A stretch of DNA of 64,000 bases from Hevea brasiliensis. Its lineage: Eukaryota > Streptophyta > Magnoliopsida > Malpighiales > Euphorbiaceae. The translations under genes and the position numbers were made by a program. Below the pieces are notes generated by a model. That model saw only the letters and a program-made list of their open reading frames with translations, ran no database searches and was not told the origin of the DNA. Positions 1-12,041 of the stretch are shown in pieces. Every line of letters begins with the position of its first letter. Within the stretch, counting starts at the first letter, position 1. The stretch lies in the NCBI RefSeq assembly GCF_030052815.1, contig NC_079493.1:118569132-118633131 (forward strand), written 5' to 3'.

Positions 1-1860
1 GGCCAAGCTGCCAAAAGATTTTCTGATCAAAGCATCTGCTACTACATTGGCCTTCCCAGGGTGGTACTGGATGGTACAATCATAGTCCTTCAGAAGCTCC
101 ATCCATCTCCTCTGTCTCAAATTTAAATCCCTCTGTTGGAAGATGTACTTCAAACTCTTGTGGTCGGTGTATATCTCGCACACTTCACTATACAGGTAGT
201 GTCTCCAGATCTTTAGTGCAAAGACTACAGCCGCCATTTCCAAATCATGGGTGGGGTAGTTCTGCTTATGCCTATTTAGCTGCCTTGAAGAATAAGCCAC
301 TACTTTTCCATTCTGCATTAAAACACACCCTAAGCTAACTCTGAAGGCATCACAGTACATGGTATATGCTTCACCACTCATCGGTAATGTCAATACAGGG
401 GTGGTGGTTAGACACTCCTTAAGCTTCTGGAAGGTCTCCTCACAATCATTTGTCCAAATGAATGGAACATTCTTTCGAGTTAACTTAGTTAGGGGAGTTG
501 CTATCTTGGAAAAATCCTGCACAAACTGCCTATAGTAGCTAGCTAGGCCTAAAAAAATTCGCACCTCAGTGACTGTTGTAGGCCTAAGTCAATCAGTTAT
601 AGTATCAATTTTCTTGGGATCCACTTGAATGCCTTCACTAGAAACCACATGTCCCAAGAATGAGATGCTTTCTAGGCAAAATTCACATTTTGAAAATTTG
701 GTATATAGCTGGTGCTCCCTCAAAATCTGCAACACCATCCTCAAATGCTACACGTGTTCTTTCTTGGTTTGAGAGTATACCAAAATGTCATCTATGAATA
801 TGATAACAAAATGGTCCAGGAATGGCCTGAACACCCTGTTTATCAAGTCCATAAAGGCCGCTGGTGCATTAGTGAGTCAAAAAGACATTACTAAGAACTC
901 ATAATAACCATATCTTGTCCTGAATATTGTCTTGGACATATCCTCATTCCTGATTCTCAACTGATGGTAGCCTGATCATAGGTCTATTTTGGAAAAGAAT
1001 CTAGCCCCTTGGAGCTGATCAAACAGATCATCGATCCGAGGAAGTGGGTACTTGTTCTTCACATTCACCTTGTTCAACTGTCTATAATCAATACACAACC
1101 TCAAGGACCCATCTTTCTTTCTTACAAATAGAACAAGAGCGCCCCAGGGTGAAGTGCTCGGACATATGAAACCCTTGTCCAAAAGCTCCAGTAGTTGCTC
1201 CTTTAGCTCTTTCAATTCTACTGGTGCCATCCTGTAATACGGCATTGATATGGGGTTTGTACCCGGCACAACATCAATGCAGAACTCTATTTCCCTTCCT
1301 GGTGGCAACCCTGGAAGCTTCTCAGGGAAGACATCCATGAATTCTCTAACAACAGGAATATTTTCCATGTTAACACCTTCCACAGATGAATCTCTCACCA
1401 ATGCCAAATACCCTTGACATCCTCAATATTTTTCTAGCACTAATTGCTGACACCAAATTATATGGAGCCACGCTCCTGTCACCATCAAAGCTAAACTCCT
1501 CTACACCAGGTATGTGGAAATACACCTTTTTATTCCTATAGTCTAAAGTGGCATAATGAGTTGCCAATCAATCCATTCCCAAAATTACATCGAAATCCAT
1601 TACTGGTAGAGGAACCAAGTCTGCTAGGAGGATCCTTCTATCCACTACTACTGGGCTACCCGAAAAAACCATATCCACATCTATGTTGTCACTAAGCGTG
1701 GTAGTTACAGACAAAAGGCATTCTAAAGTTGTAGGATTCCTACCCAATCTCATGGTAAAAACAGGGGAGACAAATGAGTGCGTAGCACTTGGATCTATCA
1801 AAACACAAGCCTCATAGGAACAAACTAGAAGAATACCTGCCACAACTGCATTGGAAGCTT
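1..1860 (-). pseudogene. gypsy pol: protease, reverse transcriptase, RNase H (partial)
   Basis: The protease region is at about 1568-1843, with motif [12 protein letters not shown] where functional copies have DSGA, so the catalytic triad is damaged. The RT N-terminal half is at 976-1407, including [11 protein letters not shown] and FSKIDL. Downstream, 1-975 still encodes recognisable RT palm, connection and RNase H sequence in broken frames; base 1 falls in the conserved [11 protein letters not shown] block. Integrase and chromodomain lie outside the window. Stops and frame changes, for example near 975 and 1407, rule out a working polyprotein. Confidence 0.88.
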
Positions 1861-1883
1861 AAGCATCCTAGTGGGTCAAGGTA

Positions 1884-3605
1884 AAAACTCAAGCTTGACC
1901 CCTACCCTGCATTGCAGAAATCCTGAAATTGACTTCTACCTCCTGGCCTTCCTCCAAATCCACGTCCTCCTTGTCCTCGGCCCTGTTGGCCACTGAACTG
2001 ACTGCCTGCCATGTTGGAATCTCCAGGATACAACTAACGAGGAACATTTGCAACATAACCCTGTGACCCCATGTGTGGCTCGCTAAACACTGGACATTCT
2101 CTAGTAAAGTGACCCTGCTGGCCACATCGGAAACATACTCCTGAACCCATCATACAAGGTCCTGAATGTCCTCTTCCACACTGTGTGCAAGGTGCCAAGG
2201 AGGATCCTGAACCAGACCCAGAATTGCTATAATTGGAACTGTGACCATTGTTGGATCCGTACCCTGGTCTAAATTCTTGAGATTTGTGTTTAAAACCACC
2301 ATCTTGTTGCTTCTACCTCTTCCTCTGTAATGACTTTGGCTGCCACTATCCGTGGTACCTGTGTAGGGAACACCTGAAGAACCTTCTGCTTTATTCTTCT
2401 TTGCCCTTCCACTGTCATCTCTTGTATAGCTAATCTCAATCTGTCGGGCTCGATCAACTACCCTATCAAAAGACTGATCAAACATCATGGCCAGGTTTGC
2501 ATACCTCATGTCCAGCCCCTTTAGGAACCTCTTTACCTTCATACTTTCTGTAGCCACTGTTGTAGGGACATACCTGCTCAGTTTTAGAAATTCTGTAGCA
2601 TATTCATCTATGGATCTGCCATTCTGTCTTAAGGCCTCAAAGGCCCACTGCTTTTGGTCTCTGAAGCTTTCTGGCACAAACCTGCTGATAAACAGTTCCA
2701 AAAACTGAGTCCAAGACAAACCTTCAATCTGAGGTAATGTAACACCCTAGGCAAATCCCACATCGGCAAAACACGGAAGAGATGCTGGGTTTATAAGTTG
2801 GTGGTTCATAACCCCTAGCGACGCGTTTTAAAACCCTGAGGGCTTCCGCCCAGAGCGGACAATATCACTAGTGGGACCGGCCATTACATTTTGTGGTATT
2901 AGAGCCACTCCACGTGCGACCTTGAGCGATGGTGGGGCAAACCTCAGCGAGGACGCTGAGTCCCATAAGGGGGGTGGATTGTAACACCCTAGGAAAATCT
3001 CACATCGGAAAAACATGGGAGAGATGCTGGGTTTATAGGTTGGTGGTTCGTAACCCCTAGCGACGCGTTCTAAAACCGTGAGGGCTTCGGCCCAGAGTGG
3101 ACAATATCACTAGTGAGCCGGGCCATTATAGGTAATATGTAGTCATTCATCCATTGCCTAGGCATAGGCCCCATGACATGCTACACACACTCTATAAGCC
3201 TCCTATCAGTCAACTACAACTCCATCCCTGCCTGTATGCAGGAATCCAAAAACTGATAAGCATCGTCTGACACATCATTAGTACCAGGCATCAACTTCTT
3301 GAAATTTATTATTTGTTTGTAAGGTTCCCCTCTTGATGCGGTGGACTGCTGCTGTTGGGGAGGATGGACCATTTACTGTGCCATCATATCGATGGTTCTC
3401 TGCAATCCTGCTAAGGTAGCTGCCATTGGGTCCATGGGACCTTGGGCCTAAAAGACTATTCCTGAACTGATGGCGGCTGCTCTTTTACTTAAACAGCTCT
3501 AGGCCTCCTATCCTGCCTCCTCGGGGTAGGCACCTCATCTTGTGCCGACACCTAGTCTAGCACATCCTGTTCTAGGGCAGTGGCAGCTCTCTTGCTTCTA
3601 CGCAT
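1884..3605 (-). pseudogene. gypsy gag, split by a TRIM insertion
   Basis: The start codon is read at 3605-3603 (MRRSKRAA). The retrotransposon gag domain is at 2400-2719 (FISRFVPESFRDQKQWAFEA), followed by the zinc-knuckle region at about 2080-2190 and a Gln/Gly-rich tail. The second gypsy copy has the same proteins on the plus strand at 25630-26950. The coding region is cut at 2738-3130 by a complete TRIM. Further stops and shifts separate the N-terminal part (3140-3605) from the rest. Confidence 0.85.
2738..3130 (+). mobile_element. TRIM element 1 (complete, 393 bp)
   Basis: Two 151-bp LTRs (2738-2888 and 2980-3130) begin TGTAACACCCTAGG and end CATTACA/CATTATA. The first LTR is followed after 5 bases by an initiator-Met tRNA primer site, TGGTATTAGAGCC (2894-2906). 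A polypurine tract AAGGGGGGTGGA (2967-2978) lies directly before the second LTR. A perfect 5-bp target duplication GGTAA flanks the element (2733-2737 and 3131-3135). It has no coding capacity, which is the classic terminal-repeat retrotransposon in miniature. It sits in the gag region of a minus-strand gypsy element. Confidence 0.93.
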
Positions 3606-3811
3606 TTTCCTGAAATTCAGCAGCCACAAAAATTCAAAACGGCATATTACATAGATCTATAGACTCATATTTACACACAATTATACAAAGCAGAAACTAG
3701 AAGCAAAGATGATAATGCAAGGACGAATGTGGACCCTATTCTCCGCATGTAACTCATATTAGACTTTTCCCAATACTTTAGACATATATTCCCTATGAAT
3801 CAAGAGCCTAA

Positions 3812-3823
3812 GCTTTGATACTA
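3812..3823 (-). other. Primer-binding site of the truncated gypsy element
   Basis: The reverse complement reads TAGTATCAAAGC, a decayed form of the initiator-Met tRNA primer site TGGTATCAGAGC. It lies 4 bases from the LTR edge at about 3828 and is followed on the minus strand by the leader TTAGGCTC, which is also found after the primer site at 25427 in the second copy. Confidence 0.7.
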
Positions 3824-3827
3824 CATT

Positions 3828-5288
3828 TTTCATGATCCAATCTATGGGCCGGACCAGCACTGGGACCTGGGCTAGCCTAAAGCCCCCGAGGCCCATAGTA
3901 AGCCTAACTATTCCTTAACCCAACTCTAAGGCCCATTTGGGCCCAATTTCAAAAATTTAACCGGACAGAGTCCGGCCATAAAATGGACCATTTAACGGAG
4001 AGTTTTTGACTCGGCCGACCTGTAAACACAATATATAATAAATTGGGGCACTCAGCTTACCCTCCACATAATCAAAATGTCATAACTCAAATGGGAGCTC
4101 AGCTCCCTCATCCAATCCCATCATGCATACAGTTAATAATTTTACAAGTCCAACATAAATTTTATAATACATGCCCAAAATGAAAATAAGTGCTTCTAAC
4201 ACATGCAGAGTTTAAAATTTAACTCAATTGTATAAAATACATTAAATACTATTAATGGACCTGCGAAGAAGAATAGCAGGTTAGCCATAACAAATAATCC
4301 TCCTGTAGCCTGGAAAAATAGATGAACAGGAGTGAGCGTTCGACTCAGAGAGTAAAATACTAATTTTAATCATAATCTCTATAACTATCTAAAGCTAATG
4401 CACCATGTGGAGTGAAATGCAACATCGTCATAATTTTCATATCATAACAGTAAAAAGGCAATTTGGAGTACTCACACACCCAACACTGTCAAGCAATACA
4501 TATATGGGAGCTGATCCCCTATACAGCCCTCTTAATCCAACCTCTGCCAGCGAGTGTCTCTCAAGCTGGACTTTCACTTAATAAACCAAATGCGAGGTCC
4601 CAGCGAGTGTCTCTCAAGCCGTGTCTACCCCGAAGGACCGGGTCCTAGCGAGTGTCTCTCAACCCGTGTCTACTCGTCCTGTCCATGTCCAATACCATAC
4701 CACACGCACGCCACGCACGCACACTGCTCCAAATTACCACAAACAATATCCATGGCATTTCAACAATTATGATTGCAATATAAAACGTGCATAATGTTTA
4801 ACTACATAGATACATATTTATAAGTGATGCATGGGCATGCTTGAACATATAATAATATTAAAATTATAATTAAAATTAATATTTTACTCGCAGACTTAAC
4901 CGAAGTCACTGTGGCGGCTGGGTGAAGGAGGAAGGCTGTCCCGACTCACCTGACAATTTCATAGCAATTATTTAATATATTTGACTCGATACAAGCTTGA
5001 AAAAGATCAAAGACACCCTAGGTCGTGCCGAAAATCCGGCAGAGTCTCTCCTATACCTAGAACCTACCCAACCTGTAAAAGGGTTCAAAATACACTTTTA
5101 TATCTACAAATCATATATCCACAACTTAATCACATCACATGGCCCCTCCTGGGCCCATCCAAATAGTCAACAATCACAATGTAAAAAATTACAGTTTAAT
5201 CCTTATAATTAATCATTTTTGCAAAAACTATCCAAATGAACTCTAAAAATTCTAAAACTTTGCCCCGCGGTCCTTAGCATTATTACTA
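3828..5288 (-). repeat. Gypsy LTR, 3' portion
   Basis: This matches the reverse complement of about 23525-25034 in the full element. It contains the LTR-internal short repeats built on AGCGAGTGTCTCTCAA (three at 4549-4665), which correspond to the CTCGCTGG-type repeats at 24165-24285. It is separated from its remaining part (6476-6725) by a LINE insertion. Confidence 0.85.
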
Positions 5289-6475
5289 AAACTCAACTCA
5301 ACTCAACTCAACTAAGCCTTTATCCCAAAAATTTGGGGTCGGCTATATGGATTCACTTTTTCCACTCTGAACGATTTTGGGTTAAATCCTCAGAAATGTG
5401 TAATACTTCTAAGTCATGTTGTACTACTCTCCTCCAAGTCAATTTAGGTCTACCCCTTTTTTTCTTTCTATCCTCTAACCTAATGTGCTCTACTTGTCTA
5501 ACTGGAGCCTCCGTATGTCTATGCTTCACATGACCAAACCACCTTAATCTCCCTTCTCTCAACTTATCTTCAATTGGCACCACTCCTACCTTTTCTCTAA
5601 TACTTTCATTATGGATTTTATCTAGTCTAGTATGGCCACTCATCCACCTTAACATTCTCATCTCTGCAACTCTTAACTTAGATGCATACGACTCTTTCAG
5701 TGCCCAACACTCACTACCATATAACATAGCCGGTCGTATGGCTGTACGGTAAAATTTTCCTTTTAATTTATTGGGAATCTTACGATCACATAAAACTCCT
5801 GTGGCACGTCTCCACTTCAACCATCCGGCTTTAATCCTATGACTAACATCCTTCTCACATCCCCCATCTACTTGAAGGACTGAGCCTAGATATTTAAAGT
5901 GATTACTTTGGAACAGTACCACTCCATTCAAACTAACTCCTTCCCTATCACCAGTTTGGCCTTCACTTAACTTGCAATGCATGTATTCTGTCTTCGTTCT
6001 ACTTAACTTAAAACCCTTTGACTCTAGAGTACTTCTCCAAAGTTATAGCTTCCTATTGACTCCTTCTCGTGTCTCATCTATCAGAACAATATCATCCGCA
6101 AACATCATGCACCAAGGAATACTCTATTGTATATGTTTCGTCAGTTCATCTAAAACTAATGTAAAAAGGTAAGGGCTTATGGCTGATCCTTGGTATAATC
6201 CAATTGAGATCGGAAAATCTCTTGTGTCCCCTCCCACTGTGCGCACAATAGTAGTTGCTCCTTCATACATATCTTTCAATACTTGTATGTACCTAATAGA
6301 TACCCTCTTTTGTTCTAACACATTCCATAAGACCTCTCTTGGAACACTATCATAAGCCTTCTCCAAATCAATAAAAACCATGTGTAGATCTTTCTTCACA
6401 TCTCTATATTTCTCCATCAAGCTTCTAATGAGAAAGATCGCTTCCATAGTTGAACGACCGGGCATGAAACCAAGC
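5289..6475 (-). mobile_element. 5'-truncated non-LTR retrotransposon (RTE-like LINE)
   Basis: The reverse-transcriptase C-terminal half and tail are read on the minus strand. 6124-6465 carries [14 protein letters not shown], the palm [14 protein letters not shown] and GSAISPYLF. Bases 6060-6115 encode the catalytic FADDIVLID in another frame. 5353-5982 carries the thumb/tail (CWALKESYASKLRVAEMR, LRWFGHVKHR). The 3' end has no poly(A) but a short tandem tail of TTGAG units (5290-5314), typical of plant RTE-type LINEs. Flanking gypsy LTR sequence resumes on both sides with at most a TTAG overlap. At least one frameshift separates the RT halves. Confidence 0.9.
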
Positions 6476-6725
6476 TAATGCAAAATGAATTATAATTTTC
6501 TAAGCTACCATGAATATTTTATAGATTTTTAATCAAATTCAAGCTCTAGATAATTAAGAAAAAATAAGGTTTAGGTTTACCTATGCCGATTCCGACCCCG
6601 GGAACACGCTCGGGACGTCTGACAACGGTGAGGTAGCCAAAATCTCGACTCAATTCCGAGACTTTTTTGATAGCATGTCTGCCCGGCCCAAAATTTATAG
6701 ATCCGGACAATCGTTGAATATATTA

Positions 6726-8189
6726 AAATAAATAAAAATAAGAAAATAATAATAAATATTAAATTAATTAAGTAAAAGAGATGTAGACCAAGAAAATCAT
6801 ACCGTTTTTTTTACAAATTAAAATAATAGACTAAACATCATACAAACTTAATTTTTCTAATATAACAAAATAAATCAATATAATATTAAGCTTCATAATA
6901 ATACACTATCATTTATAAAAACAATTCAGTTATTATTACAACTGAAACATAACATAAAACAATTAAAATTTTTTATAACTTCTATTCTGCATTCTCTCCA
7001 TTGTTTTTTTAGCTGCTATAAATTTTCTATAAGGCCTCAGCTTCTTCACAAGGTCAGGTATGTTAAATTCATTACCAATTGCAACAGTTGATTCATTTAA
7101 AAATTCTGCACATGGTCAGGTAGGTTTTTATTGCTACGTGGACGTTATTTTTACTAGAGTCCATGCAAAAAAAATCAAAAGGTATAATAATAATAAAATA
7201 TAAATATATAAGATATAATAATAAATAATATATAATATATACTAAAAAAATTAAAATATTATAATAATAAAAATATAATAAAATAAGATATAATAGAATT
7301 ATCGACATAATTAATATGTATATATATTTAAAATAGAATAATCTATATAATAATATAATATATTATAAAATTTAAATAAATAACTTCTAAAATTAAAATT
7401 AAAATTAAAATTAAAATAATATAAAATTATAATAATATAATAATAATAAACAATAAGAAAAAAATAAATTTCTATAATAAGCTTGGATGTTATTCAAAAT
7501 GGCATCTGAGCAAAATTGAATTTTATGATCCATACGGCAAAGCGTTATGCCAAAGCAAATTACCTAAATACTAGTATTAGTAGCGTCTTAATGTCAATAC
7601 ACTAGAATTGATAGCGTCCCAATATAAAAATATAAATTAAATAGCATTTTTAACTCTGTTAACTATCATTTTTTATTCTACCTACACAACTCAGTAAAGT
7701 TCACCCATTTGTAAATTCTCCCAAACTCATCTCTCTTTGGTTAATTCTTTCCCATTACTTTGCCACCTCAAAGTAAATATATATGCACGATCTGCTATTC
7801 TTTGCATTAAACAACTTGCTTAATATATATGCATGATCTGCTATTCTTTGCATTAAACAACTTGCTCTTTCTGTCTGCTATATATGGATTTTCAGCTTTC
7901 CAATATTTATCAATCGGAAAATTTTAATTAAATCTCATGAAATCAATATATTTACTTATGTGAATTCCACTGTACAATCAGCTCCGACTAAAACTTTCTG
8001 AAAAAATGAGATGTAAAATGGCCAAAATTCAAATCTTAGTAACTCTTTCTCTTTTAAAAAATTTGCACACTAGAAAATAAAAAGATAGATAGCCTTTTGA
8101 GCATGTTTGATGAATTTCTCAACACAGGATATGTTATATATAACATGAGCAGTGTAGCTGTGGTTTTTTTGTACCACTAGTTCCTCATT

Positions 8190-8193
<4 letters not shown>
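6726..8193. other. AT-rich intergenic DNA upstream of the AP2/ERF gene
   Basis: No gene is seen. The sequence is dominated by A/T runs and ATA/AAT repeats (7170-7460). The stretch before the gene includes a 47-bp tandem duplication and a TATA-like motif TTATATATAAC near 8134-8144. A short reading frame at 7093-7308 is low-complexity AT sequence and not a credible gene. Confidence 0.6.
7774..7866. repeat. Tandem duplication, about 47 bp x 2
   Basis: Units 7774-7820 and 7821-7866 share GATCTGCTATTCTTTGCATT and following bases, with one substitution and one deletion. The pair lies about 400 bp upstream of the AP2/ERF start codon, in its probable promoter. Confidence 0.9.

Positions 8194-8231
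<38 letters not shown>
8194..8231. repeat. (TC)19 microsatellite in probable 5' leader
   Basis: An uninterrupted TC repeat ends 26 bases before the AP2/ERF start codon and about 50 bases after a TATA-like motif at 8134-8144. It probably lies in the transcribed leader. CT-rich leaders are common in plant genes, and the tract should be polymorphic. Confidence 0.9.
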
Positions 8232-8234
<3 letters not shown>

Positions 8235-8257
8235 ATATAGCAGTCAGAGACAGCAAA

Positions 8258-8942
8258 ATGGTACAATCTAAGAAGTTCAGAGGTGTTAGGCAGCGCCACT
8301 GGGGCTCATGGGTCTCTGAGATTCGTCACCCGTTATTGTACCTTTCAAGAACTATATATTCATCTTCTAATAAATAATTAATTTCCTTGATTAATTAACT
8401 GTTGTTCTTGTTGTGGTTTGTTATATAGGAAAAAAAGGGTGTGGCTGGGAACTTTTGGGACTGCTGAAGAGGCAGCGAGAGCCTACGACGAAGCAGCAGT
8501 TTTAATGTGTGGTCATAATGCCAAAACGAACTTCCCTGTGGTCACAGATCAACAAGGCAATCACAAGTTTTCCTTCTCATCTTCTCCTGTTCCTCCTTCC
8601 ACTGCCCCTATTACTACTCCACTGTCTTCCTCGCTTGGAGCAAAACTCAGCAAATCTTGGAAATCTTCATCTTCTCTCACTTGTCTAAGGCTTGATAATG
8701 AGACATGCCGAATTGGAGTATGGCAAAAGCGTGCAGGGCCACATTCTGATTCGAATTGGGTTATGATTGTTGAGCTTGGAAAGAAGGATGGACAAGCATC
8801 AGAGTCTAAATTGCCTGGCTGGCAGACATGTACGCCAGAGAAAAGGGTAGGGGAAGAAGGTGATGGTGGTGGTGGCAGTGATGTAGGTGAGGAAAACAGG
8901 GTTTCATTGCAGATGATAGAGGAACTACTCAACTGGAACTAA
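8258..8942 (+). CDS. SHN1: AP2/ERF transcription factor, SHINE/WIN1 type
   Basis: Two exons, 8258-8337 and 8429-8942, are joined through a 90-bp GT-AG intron (donor at 8338, acceptor TATATAG before 8429), giving 197 residues. The single AP2 domain spans residues 6-63: [20 protein letters not shown], then [20 protein letters not shown] and NAKTNFP. The MVQ(S)[15 protein letters not shown] start, the intron inside the AP2 domain after RHPLL, the total length and the C-terminal [11 protein letters not shown] are hallmarks of the SHN/WIN1 clade. Family members are nuclear activators of cutin and wax biosynthesis genes and of epidermal patterning. Small departures from the usual clade sequence are Gly37 (usually Glu), Cys54 (usually Ser) and His56 (usually Arg). 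They lie outside the DNA-contacting beta strands but could affect stability. The start is fixed by homology. Confidence 0.93.
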
Positions 8943-11900
8943 ACTATAGATTGCCATTTGAGGAATTCTTCACGGGGCTCAAGCGACATCGGAGCTGATT
9001 AATTAGCCAGCTTGCCATATTATTCCATGTGAAAATTCTGTTCGATTACATAGTGTAATTTGCTTGTTCAAAGTTGGAACCAGTTGCTTTAAGTTCATGA
9101 GTAGTTAGGAGATAGTAATATTGTCTGCATATGATTTTTTTTTTCTTGGATTTAGTCCATCATAGACTGGAGACAAAATATATATGGAGATACATTTATT
9201 AAATATATAAGTTTCATATATTTACGGCTTAGATTCATAATTAACATAGTTTATATGGATTTTTCTTACATTAAATGTCAATTTAAGAGACAAGATATAT
9301 GATACCATGAATTTTTTTTACATTAAATATTAATTCAAGAGACAAGATATATGATATGACTCATCTATTAAATATATTGATCCCACATAATGATATCGTA
9401 GATTTAGTGGATCAAACAAGAATTTCTTCACACACAAAGGTTTCATAAATATAAGAACATTACAAGTGAACTTTTTTTCTTTCCCCAGAGAGGAATTAAT
9501 AATATAGATTTGATAACAAGACAACCATTTTTGATACCTTTTACTCAGAGAAAGAAAAAAGAAACTATCTTTCCAGTTAAAACAAATTGTGATATCCTTT
9601 ACCACAAAAATGTAATAATTCCATGTGGTGATGGAGATTTGAAGAGAATTGTTAAAGGCAACAACATAAGTACTTGCAAGGAAATAATGATAAGGGCAAC
9701 ACATTGGAGAAGAAGTGGGGACATGTCCTGGCTGGTGGCCTATAGGTATCATCAATTCCCATTGTGCAGTGGTGTTCCTTCTGATCTCTGATTCATATGT
9801 AATGAAGATGCTACTCTTTTCTTCTATGCAAAAACTGTGAAAGTACGTGATAATGGTGATCTTAATTATTCGGCTATCTATATGAAGAAGAGTTAGGTAT
9901 CTTTATCTTTCATATTTCTCTTTTGGCTGGGGCAAAACTATTCAGTTTAATTAGCACTAATAATAATTGCCCTAGCTACCTAGAGAGTACATACCAAAAT
10001 TTATAATAATAATAATAATTTATTATAAAAAAAATCCAAACATATTAATAATTTTAAAAAAATTAAATATGAAAAAAGTATAGTAGATAGAATGGACAAA
10101 TCATGTTTATTGTAAGTGTTTTTCAAAATTAAATAATATTACTTAGAGTTTAAAAATAATTTAGATAAGTTGAGTAAATATTAAAAGGATATATTATATT
10201 TATTAATTAATTTATTATACTGATATTAATATGTTACTATAAGAAATATTAAATTTAATTGCAATGATTTTTACTGTTAAATGTAGAAAATTTATTACTA
10301 TAAATTTATGGTAGCAATATATAAATTGTTAATATAAAATTGTGACAATAAATATTTTATAACAAAATTATACTTGTTATAAAAAAATTATTAACAGTAA
10401 TAATTATTATTATAAAAAAATTTTAATGATAGCAATAATAATTTTTATATTTTTTTATGTACTATTAGTAATAATTGGTCATATTTATGTTATATGTTAG
10501 TTTTATATACAACAAAATTAATATTATTGTAATATTTTTATCGTTAATTCTAATATTTGTTGTAGTATAATATTAAATTAGAAATTATTAATTATATAAT
10601 ATAAATTTAATATTTGTTAAATAATATATAATAAAATAGTATGTAATACAATTTAATATACTAACATTAAAAAATTAAATATCAATATATAAAAGTTACT
10701 AATTACATAACATAAGTTTAATATTCATTAAATAACATTTAAAGATAAATAGTATACCATTTATTTAGAACTGATTAAACTTTAAATTCTTAATTTTCTA
10801 TGTCTATCACGGCTTAAATCGGATTGGATCCAGAGAAAAAGCTTTCGAAAATAAGGAACAAGAATATATATTCTTGCAGGGAGAAGAGGAAAAATTCTTA
10901 GATAAGACTACAAAGGATTCAAACTAAAATCAATTGAATTTTTTTAAAATTTTCAGTTTAATTTATAAAATTTTCGGTTTTGAAGATAAAAAAAAATTAA
11001 ATAGTGATTTATATAGTCAAATCGAACCGAATCGATTTTTGAATTAATTTATTTTTATGAAAAATTTATGAATTATATTTAATTATATATATATATTAAT
11101 TGTTTAATTTCATTGATTAATGGTTATTAGGTTTAAACCAAAGTTAAAATTAGACCAAATAACTTGAAAATCAAGTCTAAATTAAAAAATCAATCAAAAA
11201 TCAAACCGAATCAAAAAAAATAGATTTTTTCAATTTTGGTTTGATTCGATTTCTAAAATTGATTTTTAAATTAATTATTTAATTTGAACCGATTAAGACC
11301 CACAAAGGATAGAAACTAAAAACAAATATAAAAATTACAAGGAAATATAGTCAAATATAAAAAGAGAGAGAAGAGACTAAAATTTGATTTCAATTAGAAA
11401 TTCAATTTAGTTTTTTCAATAATTTAGTTCAATTTAATTTTAATAAATTTAATTAGATATTTTAAAAAATTAATTGATAAAATTAAATTAAATAATTTAT
11501 TTTTTAATTAATTATTTTTATAAAAATTAAATTTAAAATAATTCAATCTGAAATTTAAATCGATAAATTAAATTAAAATAAATTAAACTAAATTTAATAT
11601 ATAAAAAAATTATGATATATTTATAAAAAAAATTATTTTTATAAAATTAATTTTCATTACATTGTAGAGAAATTTTATGTCACTGTGAGTTAAGTGCATA
11701 CAATTTAATAATTTGCCAAGTAATTGGGCCAATAGTATGGTTATTATTGGTCAATAATCAATTAATCTTCCCTTAACGCAAAAGGTCGAAATATAAGGGG
11801 TCATTTGCATTTGTCAGATAGGTAAGGGGCTAAAAGATAAATAAACGAATCATTGAGGCATAATTGCAAATTCATATTTTTCTGGGTAGCTTTTTTTTTT

Positions 11901-12041
11901 TTTTTTTATCAGATGGGTAGCTTTGATGAGTTGTTATGAAGACGCAAAAATTCCGAGTTCTCTTTGAAGCAGAAAACCAAACAGAGACGAGGAGAAAAGA
12001 GGGGAAAGGAAGGGAAAAGGAAGGAAAGAGACCCAGAAAAC
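8943..12041. other. Intergenic, mostly very AT-rich
   Basis: The 3' region of the AP2/ERF gene is followed by AT-rich DNA. A diverged tandem pair sharing AAGAGACAAGATATATGATA lies at 9267-9303 and 9324-9357. At 9510-9791 there is a less AT-rich island with a 93-codon open frame that I cannot assign. At about 10930-11300 lies one copy of a dispersed AAACCGAATC-rich repeat. From about 11660 the base composition becomes gene-like, and a purine-rich leader (11985-12035) precedes the next gene. Confidence 0.55.
10930..11300. repeat. Dispersed AT-rich repeat with CGAACCGAATCGA motifs, copy 1
   Basis: The segment is rich in AACCGAA/TTCGGTT words arranged on both strands, for example TCAAATCGAACCGAATCGAT near 11018. 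It contains AATTTCATTGATTAATGGTTA, whose reverse complement occurs at about 38070-38095 in the third copy. It is noncoding and probably a decayed, partly self-complementary mobile element. Its boundaries are approximate. Confidence 0.5.

Larger units (their letters stand above)
1..6725 (-). mobile_element. Truncated Ty3/gypsy LTR retrotransposon, nested
   Basis: Reading on the minus strand, the order is a partial LTR, PBS, gag, protease, RT and start of RNase H, which then runs off the window at base 1. It is a relative of the full element at 22318-33209: the same RT core ([14 protein letters not shown]), the same zinc-knuckle gag and the same LTR text. The LTR lies at about 3828-5288 and 6476-6725 because a LINE (5289-6475) split it. 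The U3 end is missing beyond about 6725. A TRIM (2738-3130) interrupts gag. Reading frames contain frameshifts and stops, so it is dead. Similarity to the second copy drops towards 6700, so the outer limit is approximate. Confidence 0.9.

Noticed and set aside
8561..8932. 123-codon minus-strand frame opposite the AP2/ERF gene
   Set aside because: Antisense shadow of the serine-rich C-terminal half of the SHN1-like protein.
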